Assembly (NCBI GenBank): GCA_949317995.1
Contig: OX439049.1
Coordinates: forward strand, 11,470,395-11,534,394
Length of the DNA: 64,000 nucleotides
Reading direction: 5' to 3'
Source of the DNA: Acholoe squamosa
Lineage: Eukaryota; Annelida; Polychaeta; Phyllodocida; Polynoidae
In this document: one piece after another, positions 12,901 to 24,431 of the stretch
Position numbering within the stretch: the first letter of the stretch is position 1
How the letters are laid out: each line of letters opens with the position of its first letter
Position numbers and translations under genes: made by a program
Notes under the pieces: generated by a model
The model's database searches: none
What the model saw: the letters and a program-made list of their open reading frames with translations, nothing else
Told to the model about the DNA's origin: nothing

Positions 12901-15900
12901 ATAATGCACTCTGACTTCACCAAGCAGTGTTATAACGGTTGATACAATACTACAGGTTGTCATATAATGCACTACTCCAGTGTTTTTGACTGTTGCAAAA
13001 AGAAAACACAAAAAAAAACACTCCCTTATGTATTAATTAATTATAGAAAGATGACATAATGACTGTATTAAGTGAGCCCTTACTGGTTTAAGCAGTATGG
13101 AATTTTGAAGTTATTCCACACCTGTGTCCACAAACATCTAGTTTATAGCAGTATAGATGTCGGTAATTTATTTTTGTATCAAAAAGTCACCTGCATCCCC
13201 CCTCTCTGTGTAGGTTCAGATGAAGCCACTGCATCTGCCGACAGACGGTCCTGCTGGATTGTCAATGGCCTCATAGTTGCTCCAACAGGTAAAGGATTTG
13301 AAGATTCTTCATAGGAAATGCATCTGTATTTCTTTTCCACAGTCCAGTCGTATCAAGTACATGCTGTAAATATCTCATAAAAATGACACATGAAGACATA
13401 ATTTCACATGATTTTGTCATAAACTACCATATTATTAAGAAAGTTTATTCAGAATGGAAATTAGATCTTTCTGAAATTCAATTCAAAAGTATTCTTAAAC
13501 GAAAAGACAACCCCATTTCCACGATGACTTCTTTAGGATTTTTACCAAACAAAAAGATTCGGACATACTTTTTAGCACATCTGCTATTGTAAGGGAATGG
13601 AACAGGCCTCTCTGGTGCAGCCTATGATGTCACAATAGACCTAATGCACCTGAATGCAGGATACACAGTACTAGCTTCTTAAAAAACAAATGCTTCTAAG
13701 TTCCAGTGGAAAGGTGTACATTAAAAGGAGTTGCATATTTTGTTTGGTTATTAGCACTTAATTACCCCACCAAGTTATCCCAGAGATACACGGTGTTGTA
13801 CACTTTATTCTTTTCATAAAACAAATATATTTTTCAATAGTCTGTGTGCATAACCAATGTAGCATCTGGTGCATTTGGTCTCTTGTAACGTCATAGAATG
13901 CATGAGAAATGCCTGCTCCCTACCCTCATGATAGTAGATGTGATCATAACTGTGTCATAATCCTTTTACTCAGTGTAAAAACTATGAAAAGAAGCCATGA
14001 TGGATATACAGTTGTCTTTTCCTTTAAGAAATACATACACAACCTACATATCTATTAAACAAGCTGAATAATATCATGCTTACAATACCAAGGTATTAGA
14101 CCTTTCTTGAGACTAAACTCTCAGTTTGGAGATTTTAATCATGAACCTTTCTTGATTTATCTGCAGATTCTGATGCTGCTACATGTTCCAGTGGAAAGAT
14201 GTATTATGTACAAGAATCAGCGGGCGTTATTCGCAGTTGGCCAAATGCTCGATCTGAATGTGGCAAAGCTAATGGAGATCTGGCTATAATCACCAGTGAG
14301 GATGAAAATGACATTGTACTGAGACTAAGGTAAATTGTACTACTAAGTTGAACTACTCTATCACATGCTCAAGTAACCTTTGAGGGGCCTGGCCTGTCGC
14401 GTTCTGTACAAGTTGGTTGTATTTACAACAGGCCATACCAGTAATAATAGCTGTTTTCAGACTGCTTTTATGCTTAAAAAACAAGAGTATTGTTCTAATA
14501 TATTTTTAAAAATAGCTGCAGCTCTCAATGGAACGTTTCATATCGTTTAAAAACTTTTGTTCAAGTCTGAAACTAGCATCTAGAAACTGAAACTGGCTAT
14601 ATTCCTACATCATAATATATATAAAGCAAAAGCATATGTATGACAAAAGCACAGCAGGTTATTTCAAAAGAGAGCTACTTTACCACAATTCTGAAACACC
14701 CTCTAGATATACATTGAGCTGATTAGGTGAATAATGCAATGCAGAGACATACTTTTATTTCAATGTAACTCTATTCTTATAACCCAATAAACATACTTTA
14801 AAATTCTTCTATTTCATCTAATAGGATGGCACGTGGGATGACGAGTGACTTGAGCTGGATTGGTGGAACAGACTTGTACGCAGAAGGAACATGGCTCTGG
14901 TTGGAGAGCAATGGTCAAGCTATCAGCCCCTGGCCAGCTTATGCAGGACCTGCCCCCGGTGGTGATGACTGCTTAGCAATATCGGCAAACCAACAGTGGG
15001 AGGCAAAGCCATGTGAAATATCATATAAGTTTATATGTGAAAGGAGCACAAGTGAGTCAAAGTACATGCTATATTGGTATTTGATACTGCAACAGATTAC
15101 TGACAGCCATTATATGCCTTCTCCCAAACACACTGTCTGTACCATCTTGGCAGTCCAGGACTGAAGGTTCTGAAGCCTGTGAGTTAGCACAGGTATAGTG
15201 ATACTGCAGACAAGAGAAATTCAGTTTTCAAGAAAAGTTCAGGCAAACCTTCCTTGTAATGTAATTGTTCCTTTATTCAAAAATATAAATGACTGGTGAG
15301 TTACTTGATATTTGCTGGGATATTGAAATTGTGTTGTTCACAAGGCAATTCATATTTTATTCATCATTCTTATTTCAAAGGTCTCCTTAGAAGCCATGAA
15401 GAAGTATGCTTCTGGGCATCTACTGGAACAGCTTCATGGACAGACGCACAGACAGACTGTGACAATTCAGGCGGCAGTCTTGTGGCTATCTACAGTGCAC
15501 ACGAATACCGTATGCTGCAGGACATGAGGCCAAAGTAACATCTACAGTAACTCCTTATTTATAGACCCATAATCTGCTGGCCCGGCTGTATAATAATTTT
15601 TAAACCATGCTGGGTTGATTTCCTTAATGAAACTCTATGACAAAAATAAACCACATTCGTATATACATAAGCTATATACCCTACATAGAGAAGAGGTACA
15701 AACAACACCTTGAAAATTTTAAGTTAGATACTGCTCTACAGTGTTAAAAGCCCACCCTGAGTTCAGAGGGCCTCTGGAATAAGCTGTGACTTATACACAG
15801 GGGTGCATGATAAATTTTAAGTGATAAACCTAAAGAAATAATTCATAAATATGACACGAATAAATAATATAGCAGTACTACATGCCTTTACTCCGGCTAC

Positions 15901-18080
15901 ACTTTCTGGGGTGTTTTGACCCATTATTTCCTAATGCAGTGCTGGCAGGTTTCTCAACAAAGGAGGGGGTTATCAAAGGAATATATAAGCAAATGTCCAT
16001 GCCCATGGAGCCATATAATGGCTTCGTGGAATATGGCACCACCACCTCTGGGAATACGATGCAAAAATACTCTATGGAAGTGGACATTTGCATTTATGTC
16101 ATGGCTACACAGGTTTGAAAGGCTTTAAAAGGAGAAATATTTAGCTGATTTTATTGCAGCAGGTCACGTGACCATCAGCCATTGAATACAGGCATATTGT
16201 ATTCCATCCCCCCATTGAATACGGTGTGTCCAGTACTGTTCTATAGTAACGATTGTATCTTCCATGACATAAACGGCAGAGTTCTAAAAAATAAAGATGA
16301 TTCTCCAGCTAACCCATGTAGATGATTCCTCATGTACTTTTCATGAATGTCTATTTTTCCTACAGTGAGCAATATTGGATCGGTGGCACAGACCCATCAA
16401 CGAACCAGCGGTACACATGGAGAGATGGCTCCTACTTCATATGGACACACTGGGCCACTGGCAAACCAGAGTCAGGCACAGGAGATTGCCTTTTCAGCTA
16501 CAACAAAATCAGTAATGCACCATGTTCTGAACTAAAACACTACATCTGTCAAAAGACAAGTAAGCTGGCTTTGATATCTTGATATCCAACATAAGTATAG
16601 TTACTACTGTACAACTTTGGAAAATCCCTTACTGGTAGACATTTTAGGTACACCTTTTGGTGGAAGTTATTCTACTTCAAATAGTTTAGTTTTGAATTTT
16701 TCTCAAACCATTTATTATGGGAACACACATATCAGGTCGTAACCTAGTGGGAGATCATCTGTTCATATGATGAGGCAGGGATGGGTGTCCAACAAGAAAT
16801 ATTGCATATTTTTATTCAAGCCATAAGGTGCCAGTGTACTGCTTCAGGGAATTCAGTTGAATTCAATGTAATGCCTCATGGCTTTGGCCTTCCATCACTG
16901 TGAATTTCCTTTCTTCCTACCTAGACACACTTAAAACATGATTTTATACATTTGACATTGTAGTTACCAAAGCCAGCTTTGACAAGACCACACGTACGGT
17001 GGCTACAAACAGCTTGACATATAAATGTGACTCAGACTACAGTTTTAAGGTAAGTACAGAGAGGAGGCAGGGAGGGATTAGTTTTCAAAATTCAACTTGG
17101 CAAGAGGAAAGAGGGATATTTACAATGATTCTAGCTAGCTACATTTGGCTATCTAGCTGTTCTGCTTCTGCACAGACCTCAAAATGTTTTAGTTTGTATT
17201 TTATGTAAGTATTAAATCTAAGACGAAAATGCAGACTTGAAGAACATTAAGCCACTGATTTGATAATATATTAACCAAAAAGGGCATTCTATATCAACTA
17301 ATGGGAGCAGTGTAACATAAGTTCAATTATGCTACTGTTCATTAGTTTCCCTAAAGTTCATTATTGGACATTCCCAAATTTCAGGACCAGACAACACAGA
17401 GGCAGTACACTTGTTCTTCTACCACTGATGTCACAGCCTTTATTGCAACCATCGAGAACTGTTATCGTAAGTGAATTATTTCTATTCATGCTCTACAGCC
17501 TTGCCCTCTCGCTGATATTCAGTTATCAAATACAGTAAATTGAATTTAATTCCTATGACTGTTTACATATTACACTCTGTAATAGATAGATTAAACCCCT
17601 GTGATTAGGTTTGAAAAAAAAAGAAATGAACAAAAATCTTACCATATTTCAGCTTCAGCAATCATTACAGAGAGTGTGTATGAGAACTATGACAGTGTAG
17701 CAATGACAACCCTGTTTGATAGTGATCCTTCAACCTGCATTAACATCAAGAGCTACTGGACCTACATGACCATGACAACAGTGAGAGGGGTGAGAGTGGG
17801 ATCAGGTACCTTCACTGTGACAGTCAGTGTGCGCGCTGACATACTGACCACTGCTCTGAACACCACCAAAGTGTATGTTGCTGACGGACTGCACAGCGGG
17901 GACCAGTACACCAACTACAAAACAACAAAATCCCTCAAGAAGTGTACCCAAAATCCAAACATGGCTTTTGGCTGTGAATGTCTTCATGATGCTTGTTCAG
18001 TTTATGTTAGTTTCCGTCTTAAAGGGATGTATGAGGTGGGCAGCACTGACTACGTTGTCTGTGAAATTGACATTCCCTAA
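6848..18080 (+). CDS. lectin gene 1: signal peptide, three CTLDs, sushi-like, FTP-like domain (11 exons)
   Basis: Probably a secreted carbohydrate- or surface-recognition protein of 608 residues. Exons: 6848-6914, 9822-9957, 10452-10666, 13214-13288, 14167-14329, 14825-15051, 15381-15534, 16366-16559, 16964-17049, 17385-17466, 17653-18080. All introns are GT-AG, phases agree, and the sum is 1827 nt ending in TAA. Predicted layout: signal peptide 1-22, CTLD1 23-139, linker 140-164, CTLD2 165-294, CTLD3 295-410, sushi-like 411-466, FTP-like 467-608. Each CTLD is split over two exons with a phase 2 intron inside and phase 1 introns outside. The start was chosen because it aligns with the start of gene 2 and gives a hydrophobic leader; 6722 and 6839 are in-frame alternatives. 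No membrane anchor is seen. The paralogue lies at 23965-48364. The ligand is unknown. Confidence 0.85.
7160..9595. repeat. 36-37 bp minisatellite in intron 1 of lectin gene 1
   Basis: About 66 tandem copies of a unit with the core CCCTAGTGGTTAACTAACCA followed by GGGCTTTA. Two length classes alternate: TATCCATGAA gives 37 bp and TACTATGAA gives 36 bp. The core TGGTTAACTAACCA is close to palindromic. Variant units recur at fixed distances (TGATCCCCTAG near 8040 and 9250, AACCGCTAG near 7785 and 8518), so blocks of units were duplicated together. The matching intron of gene 2 (24032-24431) lacks the array. Confidence 0.95.
9822..10666 (+). CDS. gene 1 exons 2-3: CTLD1
   Basis: Exon 2 (9822-9957) carries the first half, with C-A-R-T-F-Y and A-x-x-D-C-x-x-x-G-G-N-L-A. 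Exon 3 (10452-10666) carries WIGG, WVWPDGS and the final FVCE. The two inner cysteines of a typical long-form CTLD are absent and there is no EPN or QPD triplet, so classical calcium-dependent sugar binding by this domain is unlikely. The intron is phase 2. Confidence 0.85.
10963..12340. mobile_element. non-autonomous DNA transposon in intron 3
   Basis: Ends are inverted: CACTGTAAAAAAAAATTCTG on the left, and CACTGTAAAAATATTCCG on the right after reverse complement, both followed by AGATTC within about 20 bases. The interior has no long ORF. It contains three diverged copies of a block with TTTCCTTGTTATAT and CAGAGTTTCACC near 12040-12260. No clear target duplication was found. A related end (CACTGTAAAAAAAATGTTG) occurs at 24858. 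Confidence 0.45.
12609..12950. repeat. hairpin-rich interspersed repeat, copy 1 (intron 3 of gene 1)
   Basis: 12627-12663 and 12685-12721 are 37-base arms that pair perfectly around a 21-base loop. Outer arms GGGAATAATGCAC and GTGCATTATTCCC extend the hairpin to 12609-12740. A second small hairpin (GTGCATTATC and GATAATGCAC) lies near 12847-12873. A reverse-complement relative occurs at 63490-63770, so this is a dispersed family, probably MITE-like. Confidence 0.75.
13214..13288 (+). CDS. gene 1 exon 4: phase 1-1 linker exon
   Basis: Encodes a 25-residue linker with the motif ADRRSCW(I/V) shared with gene 2 (27716-27790, also 75 nt). It is not part of a recognised domain. Both flanking introns are phase 1, so it can be included or skipped without a frame change. 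Confidence 0.75.
14167..15051 (+). CDS. gene 1 exons 5-6: CTLD2
   Basis: Exon 5 (14167-14329) encodes C-S-S-G-K-M-Y-Y, SWPNARSEC and GDLAIITSEDEN. Exon 6 (14825-15051) encodes WIGG, TWLWLES, DDCLAIS, QWEAKPC and FICE. All four core cysteines are present, but there is no EPN or QPD motif and no WND before the third core cysteine. A long-form, probably non-canonical CTLD. Confidence 0.85.
15381..16559 (+). CDS. gene 1 exons 7-8: CTLD3
   Basis: Exon 7 (15381-15534) encodes EVCFWASTGTASWTDAQTDC and GGSLVAIYS. Exon 8 (16366-16559) encodes YWIGGTD, YTWRDGS, GKPESGTGDC, APC and YICQK. The GKPE stretch stands where an EPN or QPD triplet normally sits, so calcium and sugar binding are uncertain. Phases 1, 2 and 1 as in the other CTLDs. 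Confidence 0.85.
16964..17466 (+). CDS. gene 1 exons 9-10: sushi/CCP-like module
   Basis: Exon 9 (16964-17049) and exon 10 (17385-17466) encode about 56 residues with LTYKCDSDY, RQYTCSST and ENCY. The spacing fits the last three cysteines of a sushi (CCP) module, but its first cysteine is not visible. The intron between the two exons is phase 0. Could be a degenerate or shortened sushi domain. Confidence 0.55.
17653..18080 (+). CDS. gene 1 exon 11: galactose-binding/FTP-like C-terminal domain
   Basis: Encodes about 142 residues. LFDSDPSTC near the start and YVVCEIDIP at the end resemble the start (D.D.sTC) and end (LCEVEV) of fucolectin/tachylectin-4/pentraxin (FTP) beta-sandwich domains. 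A C-E-C pair and LHDAC lie in the middle. The family assignment rests on these motifs only. The copy in gene 2 (47937-48364) is nearly identical at the DNA level over its second half. Confidence 0.55.
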
Positions 18081-18940
18081 ACTCAGATATGCTAAAGCAG
18101 GCTATGACACTTTGATATTGCAGAGAGCCAATAGAAGACTTGCAATCGATGTGTCAGAATTTGATCTATAAACACTCTTAGATGTTAGAAACCCAATCTA
18201 ACAAAAAAGGGGATAGAGATTTAGAGGAAGTGGAAGCCAGTCTGTCTGTCCTTCTGTCTGTCTATCTGTCCATGCTCTTTATTCCTGAGTTGAATATTGC
18301 TTCATACTAAGTATATGATTAAACATATGATAATAAAGAGATATTGATGTTCTTAGTCTAAGGCAAGTTTGGCAATTTTACACTGAATAAGCAAAACCAC
18401 AGACCTACCATTTACAAGAATGCTGGGCTCAACTCCTGTCCATCAAAGGTTGCTATAGACATGGGTATTTCCAAGGGAATGACAGAGGAAGAGACATCAG
18501 CCAGTTGACATCCCACAGGTACCACATACAGGAGATATAATCATGTGGTAGACGACAGACATAATTTATTGTTATGATATTTCATAAACGTTCTATCCTA
18601 GAATGTAATTGGCCTTTGCACACTTCCATATCCCTTAGATTAGTTGGTGTTAGATCTAAATAGGAGTTATGATGATTTTGTCTCCTCTCTAGATCTATAT
18701 ATAGGAACAGAGACAGAGTGTATTTTCCCTTGATATTTTCATATTCTGAAGGGTATTGTAATAGTTTTGAGCACAGTGAGAACCAATAGAACCATTTTAG
18801 AAGTGTAACTGTACTTTACGACATGATTATGTATATAGAATGAAATTCCTTGTCTAAATATTTTCTATACCACTTTATCATTAGCAATGTGACTGTGTTT
18901 TAAACAGAACTTTCAATAAAGTTTTGAAACTGCATGTTGA
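18081..18940 (+). other. 3' UTR of lectin gene 1
   Basis: The first 75 bases after the stop are almost the same as those after the stop of gene 2. Candidate polyadenylation signals are AATAAA near 18332 and at 18915-18920, the latter followed by a G/T-rich stretch. No other gene is visible. Confidence 0.55.
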
Positions 18941-19829
18941 CATATCTTTCTTTTCCTCATCAATTGATAACACAGATTGGGACTGGGATCAGTTAGCAGG
19001 GCCTTTCAGGGCCATAGGATGCTCTATGAAATTGTGTCATCATTAAGAATTGTGTTTGATGAGAGGGGCACCAAGACCCCAAAAACAAGACCCCAAAAAA
19101 GTGACTCCCCTGGGGACTAATTGAGAACTGACAGCAAAATCACTCAGTGCTGCCATTTTGTGCATCATATGGCATATATGTTGTGCATGGTATACACGTC
19201 ACTTCTCCAGGGTCTCACCCTTCAACCATTCCCACCCAACGCTCCCTTGTATCACCTATGTCTTTATAAAAGACATTTCTCGAAGAAGTATTTGTTTTCA
19301 TGCACAAACTCATATACACACCATTATCGAGCCACAGAAAACCTGCCGCCGCCTAGAACTCGTCACTATTGACGAGTTTAGAGTAGTCAAGGTCAAATGA
19401 CAACCTAAACTCGTCATACTGACAAAACAAAGTCATCATACGGACGACCTAAGTGGTCAGGATGACGACCTAAAGTAGCCGTTTTGACGACCTAAAGCTG
19501 TAGATTTAGGTATTGTCAACCTGAGGACTTAAAGTCTTCTGCACTGACGAGTTTTGGGCTTCTGAGGCGTCAGTGATGAACATCTTCAGAAAACCAGGAA
19601 ATCATCAACTAATGTGGGTTATTGATTTTCATATATAGTGCATGCAAAGAAATTTCAGTCCCCAACATTGGAGGGGTCTGCATTGGAGGGTCAACATCCT
19701 TTGGTCCCTCTTCTGTTATATATTTGTGCACGGGCATTTTTTGTTGAATAGGGTAAATTTTGTCTTCCGTCCGAAAAAGAAATGAATATTTTTGATCCCA
19801 AAATTCGCTAATCCAATGTAGTTAAAAAT
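18941..19829. repeat. intergenic DNA with a degenerate CGTCA/TGACG repeat
   Basis: About 19330-19580 holds many inverted and direct copies of GACGA and TCGTCA motifs plus AAAGCTGTAGATTT. The same AAAGCTGTAGATTT block, with CAACTTGAG, recurs in intron 10 of gene 2 near 47660. No gene recognised. Confidence 0.45.
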
Positions 19830-20523
19830 GACCATTCCCTAAGTGTAAATTCCCATACTTGATAAAAATGACTGTAAACTTTTTTTCTATACAAGTTGAT
19901 ATGCCTATCTTTGCCATTTGAAATGCACGATGACTTTTTCCAATGCATTTGTCGTCATAATGTACCAAACTGGGACCCAACTGGGCCCAGGGTGCCAACA
20001 AAGTTTTATAGTATATGCCATAAGCATAGTCCATGCTAACATTGTTACGACTCCTGTCCGAGCTCAGCATTCTGCAAACCACTGTATTGTCACTTAGAAT
20101 GAGAATCGTAGAATCCCGCTACACCGGTCCCCACCTCACTATGGCCATCAGTACTGGCCACAGTTCCTGAATGTTGATGTCTTGAGATGTCATCAAATGT
20201 TGGGACCGGGAAGAAATGGTCTTGATAGTATGGGAGGTTTGGTATATATACTTGTAGAACCACACACCATAGAGGCAGTCTTCCATGTGGTAGGCCCCAA
20301 ACCCCTGGGACGATGAGTCACATAAAATTATCGCAGAAGGAGTTTTCGGGCACAATATTCTGGCTTTGCCATTGAAGACTCCTGCAAAGGCTATCCCCCA
20401 CCTCAAATCCGCTCTGAATTGGTCGTTAAGTCGATGGTGAGCCTCCCTAACGCTGTTAGTTAAGTTAATCCCTCGGTGACTGAAGGTCCGACCACCCCGG
20501 ATCACCGTCGAGCAGTGGCCCAT
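19830..20523 (-). pseudogene. DIRS-like retroelement fragment (RNase H region), broken
   Basis: Read on the minus strand, 20523-20119 encodes LRWGIAFAGVFNGKARI, ILCDSSSQGFGAY and INIQELWPVLMAIVRWGP. A TAG then interrupts the frame, which continues with LSDNTVVCRMLSSDRSRNN. The order fNG, cDSS.GfGA, INiqEL and sDNt matches the RT/RNase H part of DIRS-type tyrosine-recombinase retroelements. The reverse transcriptase core and recombinase are missing, so it is a dead fragment. Confidence 0.6.
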
Positions 20524-22117
20524 GATGCCCGCAAGCTGTTGTAGCTCTCGCTTGGTGGTACATATCCAAGTTCAATTACTCATGATCTACCAACAATATC
20601 TTTTAATTACCCTGGATTATTATATTTTGTTGTATCTTGATGTCAGAAAAGCAAATAAATTAGTATTTTATAGGCCTAGATTTGGATTTATGGAATTCTG
20701 AAGAAAGGACACCTTCAACCATAGTTCTCTGAACCAGAACACCCTATTTTTTTTCACATGTTTTATCATTTTGAGTAAATGACCAACAATATTGAAACAA
20801 AACTTCTCCAACATTTACAGGAGATCATGGGGAACAAGACCAAACAATAAAAACAGGTAGTCATAGGAGAAACATAAAAGCAATGATGATTTTGAAATAA
20901 TAAATAACTGGTCTCTACTGTACTGATACTAATCTTATGAGTGAGGTAATCACCATATGGGGAACATTCTGTATAGTGCTACCACCTGGTGTTGGACATT
21001 CACACTGCTGCCAGTTAATTTCTACACCGAAACCCGCTGGTGCTCTCCGTGCCTAGTGGCCGCTAGCGCTATATGGCACTGATATCACGTTATTTGGATC
21101 CGCCAAAAGTGGCTGGAAGTGGCTTGAGCCTCAAACCCCCTGTTTTGTTCTGTTTTTAAAAAGATGGCTTTCTCTTCCTACTGTTGAGTGGAAATGTATA
21201 TTGTTTGGACAAGAAAAAAAATAGCTATATAATGTATATCATATACCAATATTTAGTAGATTTTATACACAAAGGTTTGAGACTACAGGTGCTCAAATCA
21301 AAACAACCCAAAAGCAAGGTCAAATTCTCAAGGCCATTTGTAACAGACTTTCAGGACATGTTACTCCTTTAATTGTTGGAAGTAAACAATCATTTCTTAT
21401 CTGGCTGTAGATTATTATCATAGAAGTAGCCTGGTAAGGTGTAAATGTTGTAGGGATATCTGTAATATGCCAAACTGGAATGTAAACAAACTCATTTCTA
21501 CCGCACAGACCGACGGCAGCTGACTTAACGTGAACACAGCGCCTTCTGAATCCGGGCGCTGTGAAGCACGGACGTAGTTAATTTCCTATCATGTTCCTAT
21601 AGGTCACGTGGAACTAAATCCATTTCCTCTATGTTTCTATATAGCATAACACACAAAAACAGCTGCCTAAAATGTTTGTTGGTGAAAATTTTAACCATAG
21701 CACGGTTAACTCATCCCTCATACACAATCTGACAGAATGTTGGATGGGCTTAACCCTGAAAATCTTAAATAAGGGAATGATATGTGCAGTGAGTGCCATT
21801 CTACCCTATTTTGGGCCTAAAAATCTCCATTGGCCAGATTAACTTTTGCATGCCTCATAAAATCCCCAAGGCCTGACATAATATAAAAGCACACCTACTA
21901 TTCCATTTATTAACTATTTGGGAACACCTGTGATTTTTTTTCATAATTTTACCAATATTTCTTCTGTCTAATTCTAAACCAATCAGCAGTCAGAACACCC
22001 TTCAGTGGAGTCCTGAATACCATATGACTCACGAGAGGGCAGCATTTACGTCCACATAACCTTAAGCTGCTGTTTGTATCTTGTATAGGCCCCAGGAGGC
22101 ACTGTTACCAACTAGAC

Positions 22118-22166
<49 letters not shown>

Positions 22167-23278
22167 TTATTTATCAATATATATATATATATAAATGATA
22201 GCATTGGCAAGTAAGTTTTTAACACTGTATTGGTGCCTCATACCATCACTCTGACAATGACATGCACTCTATAATGTATGACCAGCATTATGTTTGAATG
22301 ACGCCCTGGCAAGTCCCTCACCAGAACTGTATTCATGAATGTACCAGAACACTAAATTAGAGATAACACAACATTGAGGTTATAAAATGTGGAGTTCATC
22401 ATGTGAAGCATTTTATGAGAGTACAAACAGCTTCACAATGACATTCATGCGACAAGTGAATTTGACTTTGAAGCTATCTTGCATTCCCACTTGCAAATAG
22501 TCATGTCAACTTTGATGGAAAAATAAGTTTCAGGGTAGAAATTTAGACTGAATGACATTGTGACTCCTTTAAACATAGGATGGTCATCTCCTGGTTTTCT
22601 GCAGTTGTAGTCATTTCTATAAAGGAAACGCAGCAGGGGCAAATTTGTCGAAAAGATAGTTGGGGAGGGGTGGGGGAATTTGTGTTGTTCGATCCTCTCG
22701 CAGGGAGGGCAGAAAATTGTTTATATCACTTTTTAATGGCATGCACTCAATACATATTTAACTATCATTTGAGTTCTGCATATACAAGTATAACTGGTAT
22801 AGCTTAAAACTGGTGGCCACATGCTACTCAATATTTATCCAGTCAGGTATCGAGGCCATTTCTGTAGATATCTTCACTGGAAGGTGCGATAATAAACAGA
22901 AGTGTGGGCCTCAAGCAGAACCCTAAAAGTTCTCCAATGACCTGGAGAAGGCCTCTATTATTGAATGTTTAATTAGCATGCCCTGGCCATTGTAATATAA
23001 CAAAGGGGCTTTGTGGGTTGACATAATGAAAGGTAATTCACGAGGGTAAATGAATAATGATGAGGGCAACCGTACATTATGTATTCACTGCAATGAAAGA
23101 AATCTCATGGAAAATCAGTGAATCTATGACAACAGTTTCTCTTAATAGTCTATTTGTTTCAGGACAAAAGGATGCGGGCAATATTATCTGGGCAGCCATA
23201 GCCAGGAAAGGAATATAAAGCATATGCAAAATCCTTTTTGGGCAGTAAATGTAACATTTTGAAGATTATCTGTGAAAT
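20524..23278. other. intergenic stretch
   Basis: No supported gene. A TA-rich microsatellite lies at about 22122-22193. The remainder shows only short, unsupported ORFs. Confidence 0.5.
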
Positions 23279-23530
23279 TCAGGGGCGTAAGAAAAGGGGA
23301 GGGGGCGTGCAGAGGGGCCTGCCCCCCAATCATGAAGGAGGTTGGGCATGAGTATGTCTGGACCCCCCCCCAAAGGAAAAATGGGGGTCTAAGCTTAAAG
23401 TCAGAACCAAAATTCGCCAAAAATTACTTTTCTCTACAGATTCTATATACATATACTGTGGTTGATACTTCAAAGTGGTCACTACGGGGCCCTTGCTGCC
23501 CCTTCCCCCAATGATTATTTGCTTCCTACA
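23279..23530. repeat. G/C-tract dispersed repeat, copy 2
   Basis: Second copy of the repeat at 4676-4830, with the same order of AAAAGGGGAGGGGG, CCCCCCAATCAT, AAGGAGGT, AGTATGTCTGG and a long C-run. The copies also share AAATTACTTTTCT near their 3' ends. Confidence 0.6.
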
Positions 23531-23964
23531 CCTGTGAAATTGAAGAACTAATTCTCAGAGATCCAGTCAAGGCTGCATCGACCTAATGGGGGGACACCAT
23601 CCATCTTTCAGCTAGGTATTATTAGTCATATCAGTAGTTCATTCCCACAGGGTGTAAGCCCACCTTATAAACACACATGCTCCATACACAAGGTAGAACA
23701 CAAGTATCTCACTGCCTTGATACTGATCCGCAGTTCAGCTGATGCACTCAAAAATAATGAGGATTCTTCATATATTCATCAGAATGTCTTTAGAGTGTAC
23801 ATGTAATGATTCCTTGTGTATTGAGATAGAGGTACGAGAAGCAACAGTAGGGAAGAGGAAGGAGACAGCTACAGTATGGGACTCTGCTGTTGTGAGCTCA
23901 AAGTTCCCCATCCAATAATCTAAAACAGGTTGAATCAATAGGATATCATCAATGTTGGAGAAAC

Positions 23965-24031
23965 ATGATGGAGATGTATTTGGGAAAACTCCTGTGTTGT
24001 GCTGCTTTGGCAATTTCATGCTTTCACTGTG
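23965..24031 (+). CDS. gene 2 exon 1: signal peptide
   Basis: Encodes MMEMYLGKLLCCAALAISCF, a hydrophobic leader that aligns with gene 1. It ends at G|GTAAGT in phase 1. ATG at 23968 is an equally good start. Confidence 0.75.
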
Positions 24032-24431
24032 GTAAGTCTATGAAAATTAATTTTGATCTGTATCAAAAAGAACTCCAGTACATAAACTTTCTTCTCCCAA
24101 TGAGAAAGGTCTAAAAGCAAAACTTTGAGGGGAGTTGAACTAACTTTAATTGTTACATCATAATCATGACACTGCAGTCAGATATTTGATGTAATAAAAA
24201 CTTGTCCAGATTACACCTAAAATGGAACTAGTCAATTGTGGCTCTACGACTTGCCTGATGTTTACATACATACTATCCTTCAGTATTGCTGTACACGTAT
24301 ACAAGTTACCATACACATTGCTTCAATCTTGTTCTTGTAGACTTGTGAAGGGTCAGTACCTGTATAATGCATCACACCTTAATGTCTAGAGAAACTTATT
24401 AATTTTTTCTCATTGTTGTATATATGATCAG

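Noticed and set aside
15882-16128. 70-78 codon plus-strand ORFs in intron 7 of gene 1
   Set aside because: No lectin or other motif, no matching exon in gene 2, and several overlapping frames.
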